This document shows positions 53,197 to 63,316 of a stretch of DNA of 64,000 nucleotides, piece after piece. Below the pieces are notes generated by a model. It did no database searches and was not told the origin of the DNA. It was given only the letters and a program-made list of their open reading frames with translations. The DNA lies in contig NZ_JACHEU010000003.1 in the NCBI RefSeq assembly GCF_014201615.1, positions 62,001 through 126,000 on the forward strand, in the 5' to 3' direction. This DNA is from Aquamicrobium lusatiense (GTDB lineage: Bacteria; Pseudomonadota; Alphaproteobacteria; Rhizobiales; Rhizobiaceae). The translations under genes were made by a program, and so were the position numbers. Position 1 is the stretch's first letter. Each line of letters opens with the position of its first letter.

Positions 53197-54085
53197 CTGC
53201 GAACTCCTTCTTGCGTTCGGGGAACAGGCCGTCGGGGCGGTAAACCACGATCGCCATGATCAGCAGGCCGATCACCACCATGCGCAGGCTGGCGATCATC
53301 TGCGGGTCGAGCGCGATGACATCCTTGAGGAAGCGCGTGCTGTTGAGGAACACGGTGACGACCGCGACGCCGACGACCGAGGCCGCGAGATTGCCGCGAC
53401 CTCCGATCATGACCATGGCCCAGATGATGATGGTGACGGTGGGCAGGAAGTCGGCCGGCGAAATGAAGGTCAGGTAATGGGCATAAAGCGCGCCGGCGAG
53501 CCCGATCAGCAGGCCGCCGATGGCGAGCGCCCGCACCTTGATGGAGAACACGGGCTTGCCGAGCGACAGGGCCAGATCATTCTCCTCGCGCACCGCCTTG
53601 AGCACGCGCCCGAACGGCGAGGATACGAGAAGGCGCAGCGCCAGATAGCATGCGATCGCCAGCAGCCAGACCAGCCCGCAGAAGGCCGCCGTCTGATATC
53701 CGGCCGGCACGATGGCATCGAGCGGGCGCGGTATGCCGACCAGACCGAACGAGCCGCGCGTCAGCCAGTCCTCGTTGAGCAGGATGAGGCGGATGACCTC
53801 GGCCAGCCCCACTGTGGTGATCGCCCAGTAGTGGACGTTGAGACGCTGCGTCGGCAGCGCGATCAGTGCCGAAACCAGCCCCGCCATCAGCGCACCGGCG
53901 AGCAGGCCCGCCCAGACCGGCACCCCGGCAAGGGTGAGCAGGCCGGACGTGTAGGCGCCGATGGCGAAGAAGCCGACGACGCCGAAATTGATCAGCCCGG
54001 CGATGCCGTACTGGAAATTGAGGCCGATGGCGGCAATCGTGTAGATGCCGATCATGGTCGCGAAATAAAGAACTATATCGGTCAT
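53171..54085 (-). CDS. livM: Liv-type ABC transporter permease LivM
   Basis: Start at 54085 (MTDIVLYFAT) overlaps the livH stop by one base. The 304-residue membrane protein has about eight hydrophobic segments and LivM features: NFQYGIAGLINFGVVGFFAIGAYTS (only begun here), LRLLVSSPFGRVLKAVREE and the MIGGRGNLAASVVG block. Longer open reading into livH was discarded. It forms the translocation pore with LivH. The substrate is not visible. Confidence 0.93.
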   Translation of the reverse strand: MTDIVLYFATMIGIYTIAAIGLNFQYGIAGLINFGVVGFFAIGAYTSGLLTLAGVPVWAGLLAGALMAGLVSALIALPTQRLNVHYWAITTVGLAEVIRLILLNEDWLTRGSFGLVGIPRPLDAIVPAGYQTAAFCGLVWLLAIACYLALRLLVSSPFGRVLKAVREENDLALSLGKPVFSIKVRALAIGGLLIGLAGALYAHYLTFISPADFLPTVTIIIWAMVMIGGRGNLAASVVGVAVVTVFLNSTRFLKDVIALDPQMIASLRMVVIGLLIMAIVVYRPDGLFPERKKEFADGDTPAGR

Positions 54086-54984
54086 CAGTCGCCACTCGTT
54101 CCCTGGAAGAGGCCGCGCGGCCGCAGGATGAGCACCGCCACCATTACGAGGAAGGCGACGGCCAGCTTGTATCCGGTATCGATGTAGAGCGGTCCGGATG
54201 CGAAGGGCAGGAACGACCAGTCGATGGCCAGCACGATGTTCTCGGCCAGCCCGATGATCAGCGCGCCCAGCATCGCGCCATGCACCGAGCCGATGCCGCC
54301 CAGAACGGCGGCCGCGAAGGCGGGCAGGATGACGCTGTAGCCCAGCTCCAGCGAAATCACCGTTTCCAGCCCGATCAGCGCGCCGCCGAGGGCTGCATAG
54401 CTGCCGACGATGAACCAGACCCTGGAGATGATCGCCTCGACGCGGATGCCCCGCGCCCGCGCCAGCTCGCTGTCGTCGGCCAGCGCGCGCATCGCCCGGC
54501 CAAGCCGCGTATGCGAAAGCAGCAGGTGGAAGCACAGCATGGCGATGACGCTGACGACGAGGATGGTGACCTGCGTGGAGGTTATGAAGCCGCCGGCGAA
54601 GGAAAAGCTGCGCGCCAGCGAGCCCTCGAAGGAATAGGATTTCGTGCCCCAGATCGCGCCGACGATGTTCTTGAGAAACAGCGAAAGCCCCATGGATGCG
54701 ACCAGCAGCACAAGGCCCGGCGCGGTGCGCACGCGGGCGAACAGCGCCTTGTCGATGGCGACCGCGATGAAACCGGTGGCCACTGCGCTGACCGGAATGG
54801 CCAGCCACAGGTCGAGCCCCGCAGCGGACAGCGCATAGGCGAGATAGGCGCCGATGAGGGCCAGCTCGCCATGCGCGAAATTGGCGAACCGCAACAACGA
54901 GAACACCAGGGTGACGCCCATGGCGATCAGCCCGAGTTCGCTGGCGCGCACCAGCGAATTGATGAGTATCTGGGTGAGATTCAT
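54085..54984 (-). CDS. livH: Liv-type ABC transporter permease LivH
   Basis: The 299-residue permease has the LivH start (LTQILINSLVRASELGLIAM), FANFAHGELALIGAY, HTRLGRAMRALADDSELARARGI coupling loop (begin) and LGGIGSVHGAMLGALIIGL. About eight membrane segments. It follows the binding-protein gene after a 93 bp gap that holds a strong hairpin, a common arrangement for making more binding protein than permease. Confidence 0.93.
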   Translation of the reverse strand: MNLTQILINSLVRASELGLIAMGVTLVFSLLRFANFAHGELALIGAYLAYALSAAGLDLWLAIPVSAVATGFIAVAIDKALFARVRTAPGLVLLVASMGLSLFLKNIVGAIWGTKSYSFEGSLARSFSFAGGFITSTQVTILVVSVIAMLCFHLLLSHTRLGRAMRALADDSELARARGIRVEAIISRVWFIVGSYAALGGALIGLETVISLELGYSVILPAFAAAVLGGIGSVHGAMLGALIIGLAENIVLAIDWSFLPFASGPLYIDTGYKLAVAFLVMVAVLILRPRGLFQGTSGD

Positions 54985-55042
54985 GTCGACGTCATTTTCC
55001 CGTTACGTCTTCCCTGCGTCCGGCCCCTGCAGCAGGTTCCGG

Positions 55043-55071
55043 GCGGGCGGCCTTTGTGCAAGGCCGCCCGC
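55043..55071. terminator. 12 bp perfect hairpin between binding-protein and permease genes
   Basis: GCGGGCGGCCTT pairs exactly with AAGGCCGCCCGC around the loop TGTGC. It lies seven bases after the binding-protein stop on the minus strand and has no T run, so it is probably an mRNA-stabilising or attenuating structure that raises livK-like expression over livHMGF. Confidence 0.8.
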
Positions 55072-55077
55072 AACCGT

Positions 55078-56226
55078 TCAGTGGGCCGTATAGGGTTCGA
55101 GCTTGCCGGCCTTGATGACGAAGCTGCCATACTCCTGATTGTGCTGGATACCGTCCGCGTCGACGGACATGTCCGCATCCGAGACGCCGCGATAGATCTC
55201 GAAAGCCTTCGGCAGCGCGGCGGAAATGGCCGCGGGTTCGGCGGAATTCGCCAGATCCACGGCAAGCGCGGTCACCCATACGGCATCGTAGCCCACGCCG
55301 ATGAACCAGTCGATGACCACATCGGAGCCCACGCGGGTCTCAAGCGAGGTCCTGAGCTGCTGGAAGCGTTCGCCGCGATCGGCCGCGATATCGAGCCCCT
55401 TCACGTCCTCGCAGGCCTCGGCGATGCAGGCGTTCACGATCTCGGCCGGATAGGGCTGATACCATGCGCCCTGCACGGTCTGCATGAGGCCCATTTCATA
55501 GGCCTGCTTGGTCAGCAGGCGGGCATTGTCGCCCCAGCTCACCGCAAGCACGATCTCGGGCTTGGGCGAGAACAGGCGCTGCAGCTCGGCGCGGTAGTCC
55601 GGCTGGCCCGCCTCGTAGCGGACTTCGGAGACCACCTCGCCGCCATTGGCGGCGACCGCTTCCTGCATGCGCCTGGCAAGGCCGACGCCATAGGCGTCGT
55701 TGGCCACGATGATGCCGACCTTTTTCTTGCCGGTGTCTTCCATGGCGAATTTGGCAAGGGCCGCGCCCATCACCTCGTCCGTGGCGATGATCGAGAAGTA
55801 GCCCTTGCCGAGCGAACGCACATCCGGCGACGAGGCGGTGAGGCCGACATGCGGAATATTCTTCGACAGCGAGTAGGACGCGGTTGGAATGGTGGTGGCG
55901 CTGCCGACGGTTCCAAGCACGACCGGAACCTTGTCGACGTCGACAAGCTTGCGGATGCCGTCCATGGCGGCCTGCGGGCTGGACTCGTCGTCCTCGATGA
56001 CGAGCCGGAACTGCCGCGAGGGCGACAGCGCGTTCACTTCTTCCAGCGCCGTCTGCATGCCGAGCACGACGTTGTTGCCGCCACGGCCGAGGCTGCCGGT
56101 CATGGACAGAAGCACGCCGATGTCGACCGTCTGCGCATCCTGCGCCTGAACGGCCGGTGTGGTCATAAGCATCGGCAGGGAGATGGCTGAGAAGGCCAGT
56201 GCCTTCAAAATGGATCGTCTGATCAT
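55078..56226 (-). CDS. Liv-type ABC transporter substrate-binding protein (type 1 periplasmic fold)
   Basis: The 382-residue product has a signal peptide (cut near residue 28, VQA|QDA) and the LivJ/K-type fold: VDIGVLLSMTGSLGRGGNNV, VPVVLGTVGSATTIPTASY and VGIIVANDAYGVGLARRMQ. Binding residues cannot be assigned a ligand by eye. Operon partners (oxidase of DAO type, RidA) suggest an amino acid, D-amino acid or secondary amine. The operon is likely induced by its ligand through GntR. Confidence 0.92.
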   Translation of the reverse strand: MIRRSILKALAFSAISLPMLMTTPAVQAQDAQTVDIGVLLSMTGSLGRGGNNVVLGMQTALEEVNALSPSRQFRLVIEDDESSPQAAMDGIRKLVDVDKVPVVLGTVGSATTIPTASYSLSKNIPHVGLTASSPDVRSLGKGYFSIIATDEVMGAALAKFAMEDTGKKKVGIIVANDAYGVGLARRMQEAVAANGGEVVSEVRYEAGQPDYRAELQRLFSPKPEIVLAVSWGDNARLLTKQAYEMGLMQTVQGAWYQPYPAEIVNACIAEACEDVKGLDIAADRGERFQQLRTSLETRVGSDVVIDWFIGVGYDAVWVTALAVDLANSAEPAAISAALPKAFEIYRGVSDADMSVDADGIQHNQEYGSFVIKAGKLEPYTAH

Positions 56227-56293
56227 GTCAGTGTTCCCTCATAGGTTCGATATCTGGCAGTGCGGTCCGTTGAGGACTTCTTGTTGCCTGCGC

Positions 56294-57586
56294 CTAGAGC
56301 ACGCTCTCGGCAGTCAGGAAGTATTTCTTCTCGAAACGATCGAGCGAAAAATCCGCCCTTGGCAGCGAGCAGGCGCCGGTCTGCGCCAGTTCGGCCGCCA
56401 TTTCGCCAAGCGCCGGGCCGGCGCCGAAGCCATGGCCGCTCAGGCCGGAGATCAGCACGATGCCGGGATGCTGCGGGAGCTGGTCGACGACCGGCAGGGC
56501 ATCGGGCGTAACGTCGATCCGGCCCGCCCAGCGCCGCGCGATGCGCAGTTCCGCACCATAGCCGAAGCGCCGGCGCAAGGCGGCCATGCAGCGGTCGATG
56601 ATGGCGGCGGTCGGTTCCGGCTCGGGCACGCGGATCGCATCGTAGCGCGAAGCGTCGTCGCCACGATAGGCGCTGCGCCGGCGCGGATCGTCGATGAAGT
56701 GACGGCCAAGGTTGATGCGCACGCCGGAGGGGCGCTTCAGCAGCGCCGGCACGAAGCGGGGCGCCAGCCTGATGCCGCGCGGGCTGATGTCGAAATCGAA
56801 AGGCCCGTCGGTGCCCGGACCGATGGTGAGCCCGCCATCCTTGCGCGGCCGCGCCAGCACGTCGGGCAGCCAGATCGGATGCGTCAGTCCATGATCGAAG
56901 GGCTCGGTGCTGGCAAGCGAAACGCGCAGATCGTTGAGCGGAAGCGAAACCCTGAACGGGGCGAGAAGGTCGGCGGCCCACACGCCGGCGGTCACGATCA
57001 CACGCCCGGCCCCGATGAAACCGGCCTCCGTCTCGATGCCGCTGACATGCCCGCCCTGCGTGACGATACGCTTCGCGACGCAACGCTCATGGACGACGAC
57101 GCCGCGCGACCGCACCAGCCCGGCCAGCGCCTCGGTGGCGAGGTCGGGCTCGGCCCAGGCGTCGTCTGCCGTGAACAGGCCGCCCTCGTAATTGCCGCGC
57201 AGCCGGGGCACGAAGGCCGACACCTCCTGCCGTGACATCACCTGCGAATGGAGCCCGGATTGCGCGGCAAGGGCTGCCCAGCGGCGCATCTTTTCAAGCT
57301 GTCCGGCGTCGGAGGTCGGGGCCAGAATGCCATCGTCGTGGAAGCCGATGTCGGTCGCGACCTCGGCGCTGATCTGCCGCCACAGCGCCAGCGCCCGCCG
57401 CGCCATCGGGATTTCCCGAAGATCGCGGCCCTGCTGGCGGATGAAGCCCGCGTTCCGGCTCGACTGCTCGCCGCCGATACGGCCCTTCTCAAGCACCGCC
57501 ACGCGCAGGCCCTGCCGGTTGAGCAGCCACGCTGCCGAGCAGCCGACAATTCCTGCGCCAATGATTGCGACGTCGTAGTTCGACAT
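56294..57586 (-). CDS. FAD-dependent oxidoreductase, DAO family (glycine/D-amino-acid/sarcosine oxidase-like)
   Basis: The 430-residue product has the Rossmann FAD motif GAGIVGCSAAWLLNRQG with the acidic strand end VLEKGRIGGEQSSRNAG, and the C-terminal second FAD contact SGLSGHGFGAGPALG. It belongs to the DAO superfamily, which oxidises C-N bonds of amino acids or N-methyl amines to imines. It is first in its operon, with a perfect palindrome 22 bp upstream of its start. Imine hydrolysis by the RidA encoded in the same operon would follow. Confidence 0.92.
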   Translation of the reverse strand: MSNYDVAIIGAGIVGCSAAWLLNRQGLRVAVLEKGRIGGEQSSRNAGFIRQQGRDLREIPMARRALALWRQISAEVATDIGFHDDGILAPTSDAGQLEKMRRWAALAAQSGLHSQVMSRQEVSAFVPRLRGNYEGGLFTADDAWAEPDLATEALAGLVRSRGVVVHERCVAKRIVTQGGHVSGIETEAGFIGAGRVIVTAGVWAADLLAPFRVSLPLNDLRVSLASTEPFDHGLTHPIWLPDVLARPRKDGGLTIGPGTDGPFDFDISPRGIRLAPRFVPALLKRPSGVRINLGRHFIDDPRRRSAYRGDDASRYDAIRVPEPEPTAAIIDRCMAALRRRFGYGAELRIARRWAGRIDVTPDALPVVDQLPQHPGIVLISGLSGHGFGAGPALGEMAAELAQTGACSLPRADFSLDRFEKKYFLTAESVL

Positions 57587-57607
57587 GGGTGCTCTGTGAC
57601 TTGTTGC

Positions 57608-57619
57608 TTGTTATAACAA
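57608..57619. promoter_or_regulatory. perfect 12 bp palindrome TTGTTATAACAA, candidate GntR/FCD operator
   Basis: TTGTTATAACAA reads the same on both strands and begins 22 bp upstream of the oxidase start. The TTGT...ACAA form suits FadR-subfamily GntR operators (GT-N-AC core). A GntR/FCD gene ends the operon. The site overlaps the expected -10/+1 region, which would suit repression. Confidence 0.6.
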
Positions 57620-57909
57620 ATTGCAGGATGGGCGATTGCTGTCAACCCGGATTCCGCAGCGTCAGCTGTGCAGGATCAGAAAAACCGAAAACCGTGACAG
57701 GATCTGCCGGCAACCCAAGGGCTGTTCGCGGGGTCGAAACGCGGCGCAGGCTGCGTTCGTCCGCCGAACAGGAAGCCCGCTCAAGCATGCGACCACGCCA
57801 TCGCGCATGCATTTGGCCGATGCGGGCCCGCACGGGCCAGGCTGAAAACAGCAACGGCCCGTCGCTTCATGCGCGACCGGATGTGCAGCTCCGCTTGTGA
57901 TCGAGCAGG

Positions 57910-57944
57910 AAGCCCGGTGGGGGCACGGCGCACCGGCCGGGCTT
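57910..57944. terminator. hairpin downstream of the split-E2 operon
   Basis: AAGCCCGG (57910-57917) pairs with CCGGGCTT (57937-57944), and inner bases can extend the stem. It starts 13 bases after the acyltransferase stop on the minus strand. No strong T run follows, so it is either a weak intrinsic terminator or an mRNA 3' end structure. Confidence 0.55.
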
Positions 57945-57956
57945 GCCTGTCATGTC

Positions 57957-58658
57957 TCAGCCCGCTTCCCCTATCGATGCGCACAGGTCCGACAGGAACG
58001 CCGCCGCGGGGGCGCCGTCCACTGCCTGATGATCGAAGGTGAGCGACAGTCCCATGGATGTGCGCCAGATGAGCCTGTCATCCTCACCCCGGCAGGCGAC
58101 TTCCTGCATGCGCCCGATGCCGAGTATGGCGATCTGCGGCGTGTTGAGGATGGGCGTGAAATAACGCACGCGCGACAGGCCGAGATTACTGACCGTGAAG
58201 GTGCCTTTCGTCATTTCGGGCACGGTCAGTCTGTTGGCCCTTGCCCGTTCCGCCAGATCGCGCCGCGCCGCGGCGCGCGCCTGCAGATCCATGGCCCCGG
58301 CATCGAAGATGGCCGGCGCCACCAGCAGGTTTCCCGGCAGCGCGATCGCCACGCCAAGGTGTATCGCCGCCGAAAGGTGCACCGCACCTTCCGACAGCGT
58401 GCCGTTCATATGCGGATGCCGCGCCAGCACCGTCACCACGGCATCGAGGATCAGATCCTCGACCGAGACCCGGACGCCATCCTTCTCCAGGGCGGCCTTG
58501 CGTGCCAGCAGAGCGTCGGCGAAGCAGTCCGCATGGTGGGTGAGCTGCGCCGTCTCGGCGAGGCTGCTGCGCATCTTCTGCGCGATCATGGCGCGCGCGC
58601 CGCGCAGCGGCACCACGCGGTCGGCGAGCCCGTGCGGATCGGATGACGTCTGCGTCAT
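57957..58658 (-). CDS. 2-oxoacid dehydrogenase acyltransferase, catalytic domain only (split E2)
   Basis: The 233-residue product is solely an E2 catalytic domain: REGARAMIAQKM-type start (read LRGARAMIAQKMRSSL), ILNTPQIAILGIGRM, and the active-site LTFDHQAVDGAPA with catalytic H210. There is no lipoyl domain and no peripheral subunit-binding domain. The lipoyl carrier is instead encoded as a separate small protein four bases upstream. E2 catalytic cores form trimers that assemble larger cages, but how E1 and E3 dock here is unclear. It is the last gene of the sigma-54-type operon. Confidence 0.9.
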   Translation of the reverse strand: MTQTSSDPHGLADRVVPLRGARAMIAQKMRSSLAETAQLTHHADCFADALLARKAALEKDGVRVSVEDLILDAVVTVLARHPHMNGTLSEGAVHLSAAIHLGVAIALPGNLLVAPAIFDAGAMDLQARAAARRDLAERARANRLTVPEMTKGTFTVSNLGLSRVRYFTPILNTPQIAILGIGRMQEVACRGEDDRLIWRTSMGLSLTFDHQAVDGAPAAAFLSDLCASIGEAG

Positions 58659-58662
58659 GGTC

Positions 58663-58896
58663 TTACCCGATCCTGCCTATGACATCGCCTTTGGAGACGA
58701 TGTCATCGACCTTGCTGATGATGGTCAGGGGCCCGTCGGCCGGCGCCCTGACCTCATACTGGATCTTTGCCACCATGATCTCGGCCAGCAGCATGTCCTT
58801 CGTCACGGCGGCCCCGTCCGAGGCGAACCAGTTGGTCACCACGGCCTGCTCGTCGCCGTCCCACATGTCGTCGGCGATGGTGATGTCCGTTGCCAT
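58663..58896 (-). CDS. free-standing lipoyl-domain protein (split E2)
   Basis: Start at 58896 (MATDITIADD). The 77-residue product is a single lipoyl/biotinyl domain with the expected lipoylation site K44 in IMVAKIQYEV, instead of the usual DKxxxE surroundings. It starts with no targeting or linker sequence. It lies between E1 beta (two-base gap) and the catalytic-only E2 (four-base gap). It must shuttle acyl groups as a diffusible or loosely bound carrier between E1, E2 and an E3 encoded elsewhere. A GcvH-like protein is unlikely given the operon. Confidence 0.88.
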   Translation of the reverse strand: MATDITIADDMWDGDEQAVVTNWFASDGAAVTKDMLLAEIMVAKIQYEVRAPADGPLTIISKVDDIVSKGDVIGRIG

Positions 58897-58898
58897 GC

Positions 58899-59930
58899 TC
58901 AGGCTCCTGCGATGGTGTCGAATGCGGCGACGATCTTGTCGGGGTTGGGCAGGCAGAACTGCTCCATCGGCCGCGAGAACGGGATCGGTACATCGGGATA
59001 GGCGACGCGGCGCGGCGCGGCCTTCAGCACCGAAACGTCGCGCTCGCACACCGAAGCAATGATTTCTCCCGAAACGCCGAAGCTGTGATAGTCCTCGTCC
59101 ACGACGATCAGCCGGCCGGTCTTCTTCACCGAGTTGAAGACGGTGTCGCGGTCGAGCGGCACCAGCGTGCGCAGGTCCACCACTTCGGCGCTGACGCCCC
59201 TCTTCGCCAGCAGATCGGCCGCCTTGAGCGCATTGTGCACGCCCATGGCGAGCCCCACGATGGTCACATCCATGCCCTCGCGCACCACGGCCGCCTTGCC
59301 GAAGGGCACTTCGTAGCTCTCTTCGGGCACATTCACGGTGGCGCCCGGCTCGGTGCCCAGCCAGCCCATGCCCTGAAGGCCCTTGTGATACATGAAGATC
59401 ACGGGGTTCTCGTCGCGGATCGCCGCCGTCATCATGCCCTTGGCGTCATAGGCGTTGGAGGGTGACACCACCTTCATGCCCGGCAGATGGGCGAAGGTGC
59501 CGTAGAGGCATTGCGAGTGCTGGCCGGCATCCGAATAGCCGCCGCCGGTCGAGGTCATCAGCACCAGCGGAACCTTGACGGACCCGCCGGAAAAATAGGT
59601 GTTCTTGGCCATCAGATTGTAGATGGCGTCCATGCACACGCCGAAGAAATCGACGAACATCAGCTCGACGATCGGCCGCATGCCGTCGGAGGCCGCGCCC
59701 ACCGCCGCGCCGATGAAGCCCGTTTCGGAAATCGGCGTGTCGCGCACCCGCAGCTTGCCGAACTCCTCGACTAGGCCGCGCGTGTTGCCGAACACGCCGC
59801 CCAGCGTGCCGATGTCCTCGCCCATGACGAAGACGCGCTCGTCGACGCGCATTTCCTGCGCGATCGCCTCGGCCATGGCGCGCGCTATGGTCAGGCGCCG
59901 TTCATTGGTGGCGGAAACCTTGTCGTTCAT
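58899..59930 (-). CDS. 2-oxoacid (acetoin/pyruvate-type) dehydrogenase E1 component, beta subunit
   Basis: Start at 59930 (MNDKVSATNE), after GGGAGAGAGACA; the earlier open frame was not used. The 343-residue product has VMGEDIGTLGGVFG, SDAGQHSQCLYGTFAHLPG (motif GQHSQ) and the C-terminal domain VVDLRTLVPLDRDTV and DEDYHSFGVSGEI. It pairs with the alpha subunit 49 bp upstream. It is a paralogue of the beta subunit at 1356-2330 but clearly different in sequence. Confidence 0.93.
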   Translation of the reverse strand: MNDKVSATNERRLTIARAMAEAIAQEMRVDERVFVMGEDIGTLGGVFGNTRGLVEEFGKLRVRDTPISETGFIGAAVGAASDGMRPIVELMFVDFFGVCMDAIYNLMAKNTYFSGGSVKVPLVLMTSTGGGYSDAGQHSQCLYGTFAHLPGMKVVSPSNAYDAKGMMTAAIRDENPVIFMYHKGLQGMGWLGTEPGATVNVPEESYEVPFGKAAVVREGMDVTIVGLAMGVHNALKAADLLAKRGVSAEVVDLRTLVPLDRDTVFNSVKKTGRLIVVDEDYHSFGVSGEIIASVCERDVSVLKAAPRRVAYPDVPIPFSRPMEQFCLPNPDKIVAAFDTIAGA

Positions 59931-59979
59931 TGTCTCTCTCCCGAAAAATCCGTGACTGGAAGCCGGACGCAGCCGGCGG

Positions 59980-60966
59980 TCATGCGAAAACCCGATCCAG
60001 CGCCTCTTCGGCGGCCGGATAGTCGCTGTTGCGGGCAAACTCGATCGCTGCATCGACGCGCGCCCGTGCCTTTGCGGCAAGCGCTGCATCGTCTTCTGCG
60101 ATCAGGTCGCCGGCGGCGATCAGCCTTTCGCGCAGCCGCGGGATCGGATCCTTCGCGAACAGCGCGTCCTTCTCGCCCTTCGGACGGTAGCCTTCGGCAT
60201 CGCCCATGAAATGGCCGGCGAGCCGCCAGGTCTCGATCTCGATCAGCGTCGGCCCGCCGCCCGCACGCGCACGCGCAATGGCCTCGCCGGCTGCCTCGAA
60301 GATGGCGAGGGGATCGTTGTCGGCCACATACACGCCCGGCATGCCGTAGGCGGCGGCGCGCACGTCGTTGCGCGGCACGGCGGTGGCGTCGGCCTTCGGC
60401 ACGGAAATGCCCCAGGAATTGTCCTCGATCACGAAGATGACCGGCAGCTCCCACACCGCCGCAAGGTTGAGAGATTCATGGAAGGCGCCCTGATTGGCCG
60501 CGCCCTCGCCGAGAAAGGCGACCGCCACGCCCTCCCTGTTCGACATCTTGCGCGACAGGGCCGCACCGACGGCGGGCGCCATGCCCTGCGCGATGATGCC
60601 GGAACAGGAAAAGTTCACGGCCGGGTCGAAGATGTGCATGTGGCCGCCGCGTCCGCCGCTCAGGCCCGTCTTCTTGCCGAATATCTCGGCCGCCATGCGG
60701 TCGAGATCGACGCCCTTGGCGATGGCGACGTGATGCGGGCGATGCGTGGACGTGACGATGTCGCCGGCGTTCAGATGCGCGCATACGCCGACCGCACACG
60801 GCTCCTGTCCGTTCGACAGGTGCATCTCGCCCGGGATCGGGCCGTTGGCCATGTTGAAGGCCGGCGTCTTGCCCTCAAGATAGATCTTCTCGATGGTTTC
60901 CTCGAAATAGCGGCTGACGAGCATGTGCTCGTACATCCACAATTGCTGTTCCCTGTTCGGCTGCAT
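59980..60966 (-). CDS. 2-oxoacid (acetoin/pyruvate-type) dehydrogenase E1 component, alpha subunit
   Basis: Start at 60966 (MQPNREQQLW), with GGAGGAG eight bases upstream; a TTG at 60984 is rejected. The 328-residue product has the thiamine diphosphate motif GEGAANQGAFHE (GDG-like, with Glu at the middle position) followed by EDNSWG, and the GGRGGHMHIFDP block. A -24/-12 promoter lies 54 bp upstream. First gene of the E1-E2 operon. Acetoin dehydrogenase is a reasonable default name because of the AcoR-like activator, but the substrate is unproven. Confidence 0.93.
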   Translation of the reverse strand: MQPNREQQLWMYEHMLVSRYFEETIEKIYLEGKTPAFNMANGPIPGEMHLSNGQEPCAVGVCAHLNAGDIVTSTHRPHHVAIAKGVDLDRMAAEIFGKKTGLSGGRGGHMHIFDPAVNFSCSGIIAQGMAPAVGAALSRKMSNREGVAVAFLGEGAANQGAFHESLNLAAVWELPVIFVIEDNSWGISVPKADATAVPRNDVRAAAYGMPGVYVADNDPLAIFEAAGEAIARARAGGGPTLIEIETWRLAGHFMGDAEGYRPKGEKDALFAKDPIPRLRERLIAAGDLIAEDDAALAAKARARVDAAIEFARNSDYPAAEEALDRVFA

Positions 60967-61019
60967 ATCGCTCTCCTCCAACAAACCGCACCCTGCCGCG
61001 GATGCGCTGCCTGTCGGAA

Positions 61020-61036
61020 AGCGAGATGCGTGCCAG
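61020..61036 (-). promoter_or_regulatory. sigma-54 (-24/-12) promoter of the E1/E2 operon
   Basis: The minus strand reads CTGGCACG-CATC-TCGCT. The -24 box TGGCACG is perfect; the -12 box has TCGC for TTGC but keeps the essential GC. GG and GC are 12 bases apart, as required. The start of transcription would fall about 43 nt upstream of the E1 alpha start. An AcoR-type sigma-54 activator is encoded immediately upstream. Confidence 0.8.
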
Positions 61037-61042
61037 TTCGAG

Positions 61043-61074
61043 AAAAGCCGGAAACCCTTGCGGTTTTTCTCCGG
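61043..61074 (-). terminator. probable intrinsic terminator of the acoR-like gene
   Basis: On the minus strand CCGGA/TCCGG and AAACC/GGTTT arms form a nested hairpin, followed by CTTTTC. It is 107 bp downstream of the regulator stop and just upstream of the -24/-12 promoter, so it would insulate the operon from readthrough. Confidence 0.55.
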
Positions 61075-61100
61075 GCACCATCCATGGCAGGCGCAATCCT

Positions 61101-61114
61101 GCGACCTGTGTCGC
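61101..61114. promoter_or_regulatory. inverted repeat GCGAC-N4-GTCGC, candidate activator (AcoR-like) site
   Basis: GCGAC (61101-61105) and GTCGC (61110-61114) form a short palindrome about 70-80 bp upstream of the -24 box, where enhancer-binding proteins normally bind. A further GCGAC lies at about 61143. Binding by the adjacent regulator is inferred from position only. Confidence 0.4.
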
Positions 61115-61180
61115 GGAACTGAGACAGGACTGGCGCAACCGTGCGACGCGGGCCCGGAAGCGGCCCTGAACCTGAAGCGG

Positions 61181-63088
<1,908 letters not shown>

Positions 63089-63263
63089 GATGCCTCCCAA
63101 CAACCAGCCTCCTCGTCCCCACAGTGTGCGCCACCCTTGCCGCATCGGCAAGAGGCCTGACGGCGGGAAGCGCAGTGCCCCGGTTCAGGAAGAGGTCTCG
63201 GGGGTGATGCCCTGCTTCAGCAGGCAACGGCTTCGATGCCGCCATGAGCGCCATGGATAAGGC

Positions 63264-63293
63264 GGAAGAGCGCTCGATGGAGCGCACTCTTCC
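63264..63293. terminator. hairpin downstream of the DUF1684 gene
   Basis: GGAAGAG-CGCTC, loop GATG, GAGCG-CA-CTCTTCC: 12 base pairs with a two-base bulge. It lies 24 bp beyond the DUF1684 stop on the minus strand and upstream of the acoR-like gene. No T run follows on either side. Confidence 0.65.
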
Positions 63294-63316
63294 ATACCTC
63301 ATGATCAGGGCTTGTC

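Larger units (their letters stand above)
57587..57956. other. 370 bp intergenic region with operon promoter, palindrome and distal hairpin
   Basis: From 57587 to about 57640 lies the promoter region of the leftward oxidase operon, with the palindrome at 57608-57619. Positions 57640-57900 show nothing that can be supported. A hairpin at 57910-57944 ends the leftward E1/E2 operon. Both neighbours read leftward. Confidence 0.7.

Noticed and set aside
54280..56190. 636-codon plus-strand open frame antisense to livH and the binding-protein gene
   Set aside because: Composition of an antisense shadow, and it spans two well-supported genes and their gap.
57957..60966. Definite annotation of the second E1/E2 locus as acetoin dehydrogenase
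   Set aside because: The AcoR-like activator supports it, but the substrate cannot be read from the sequence and E2 is split, unlike characterised acetoin systems.
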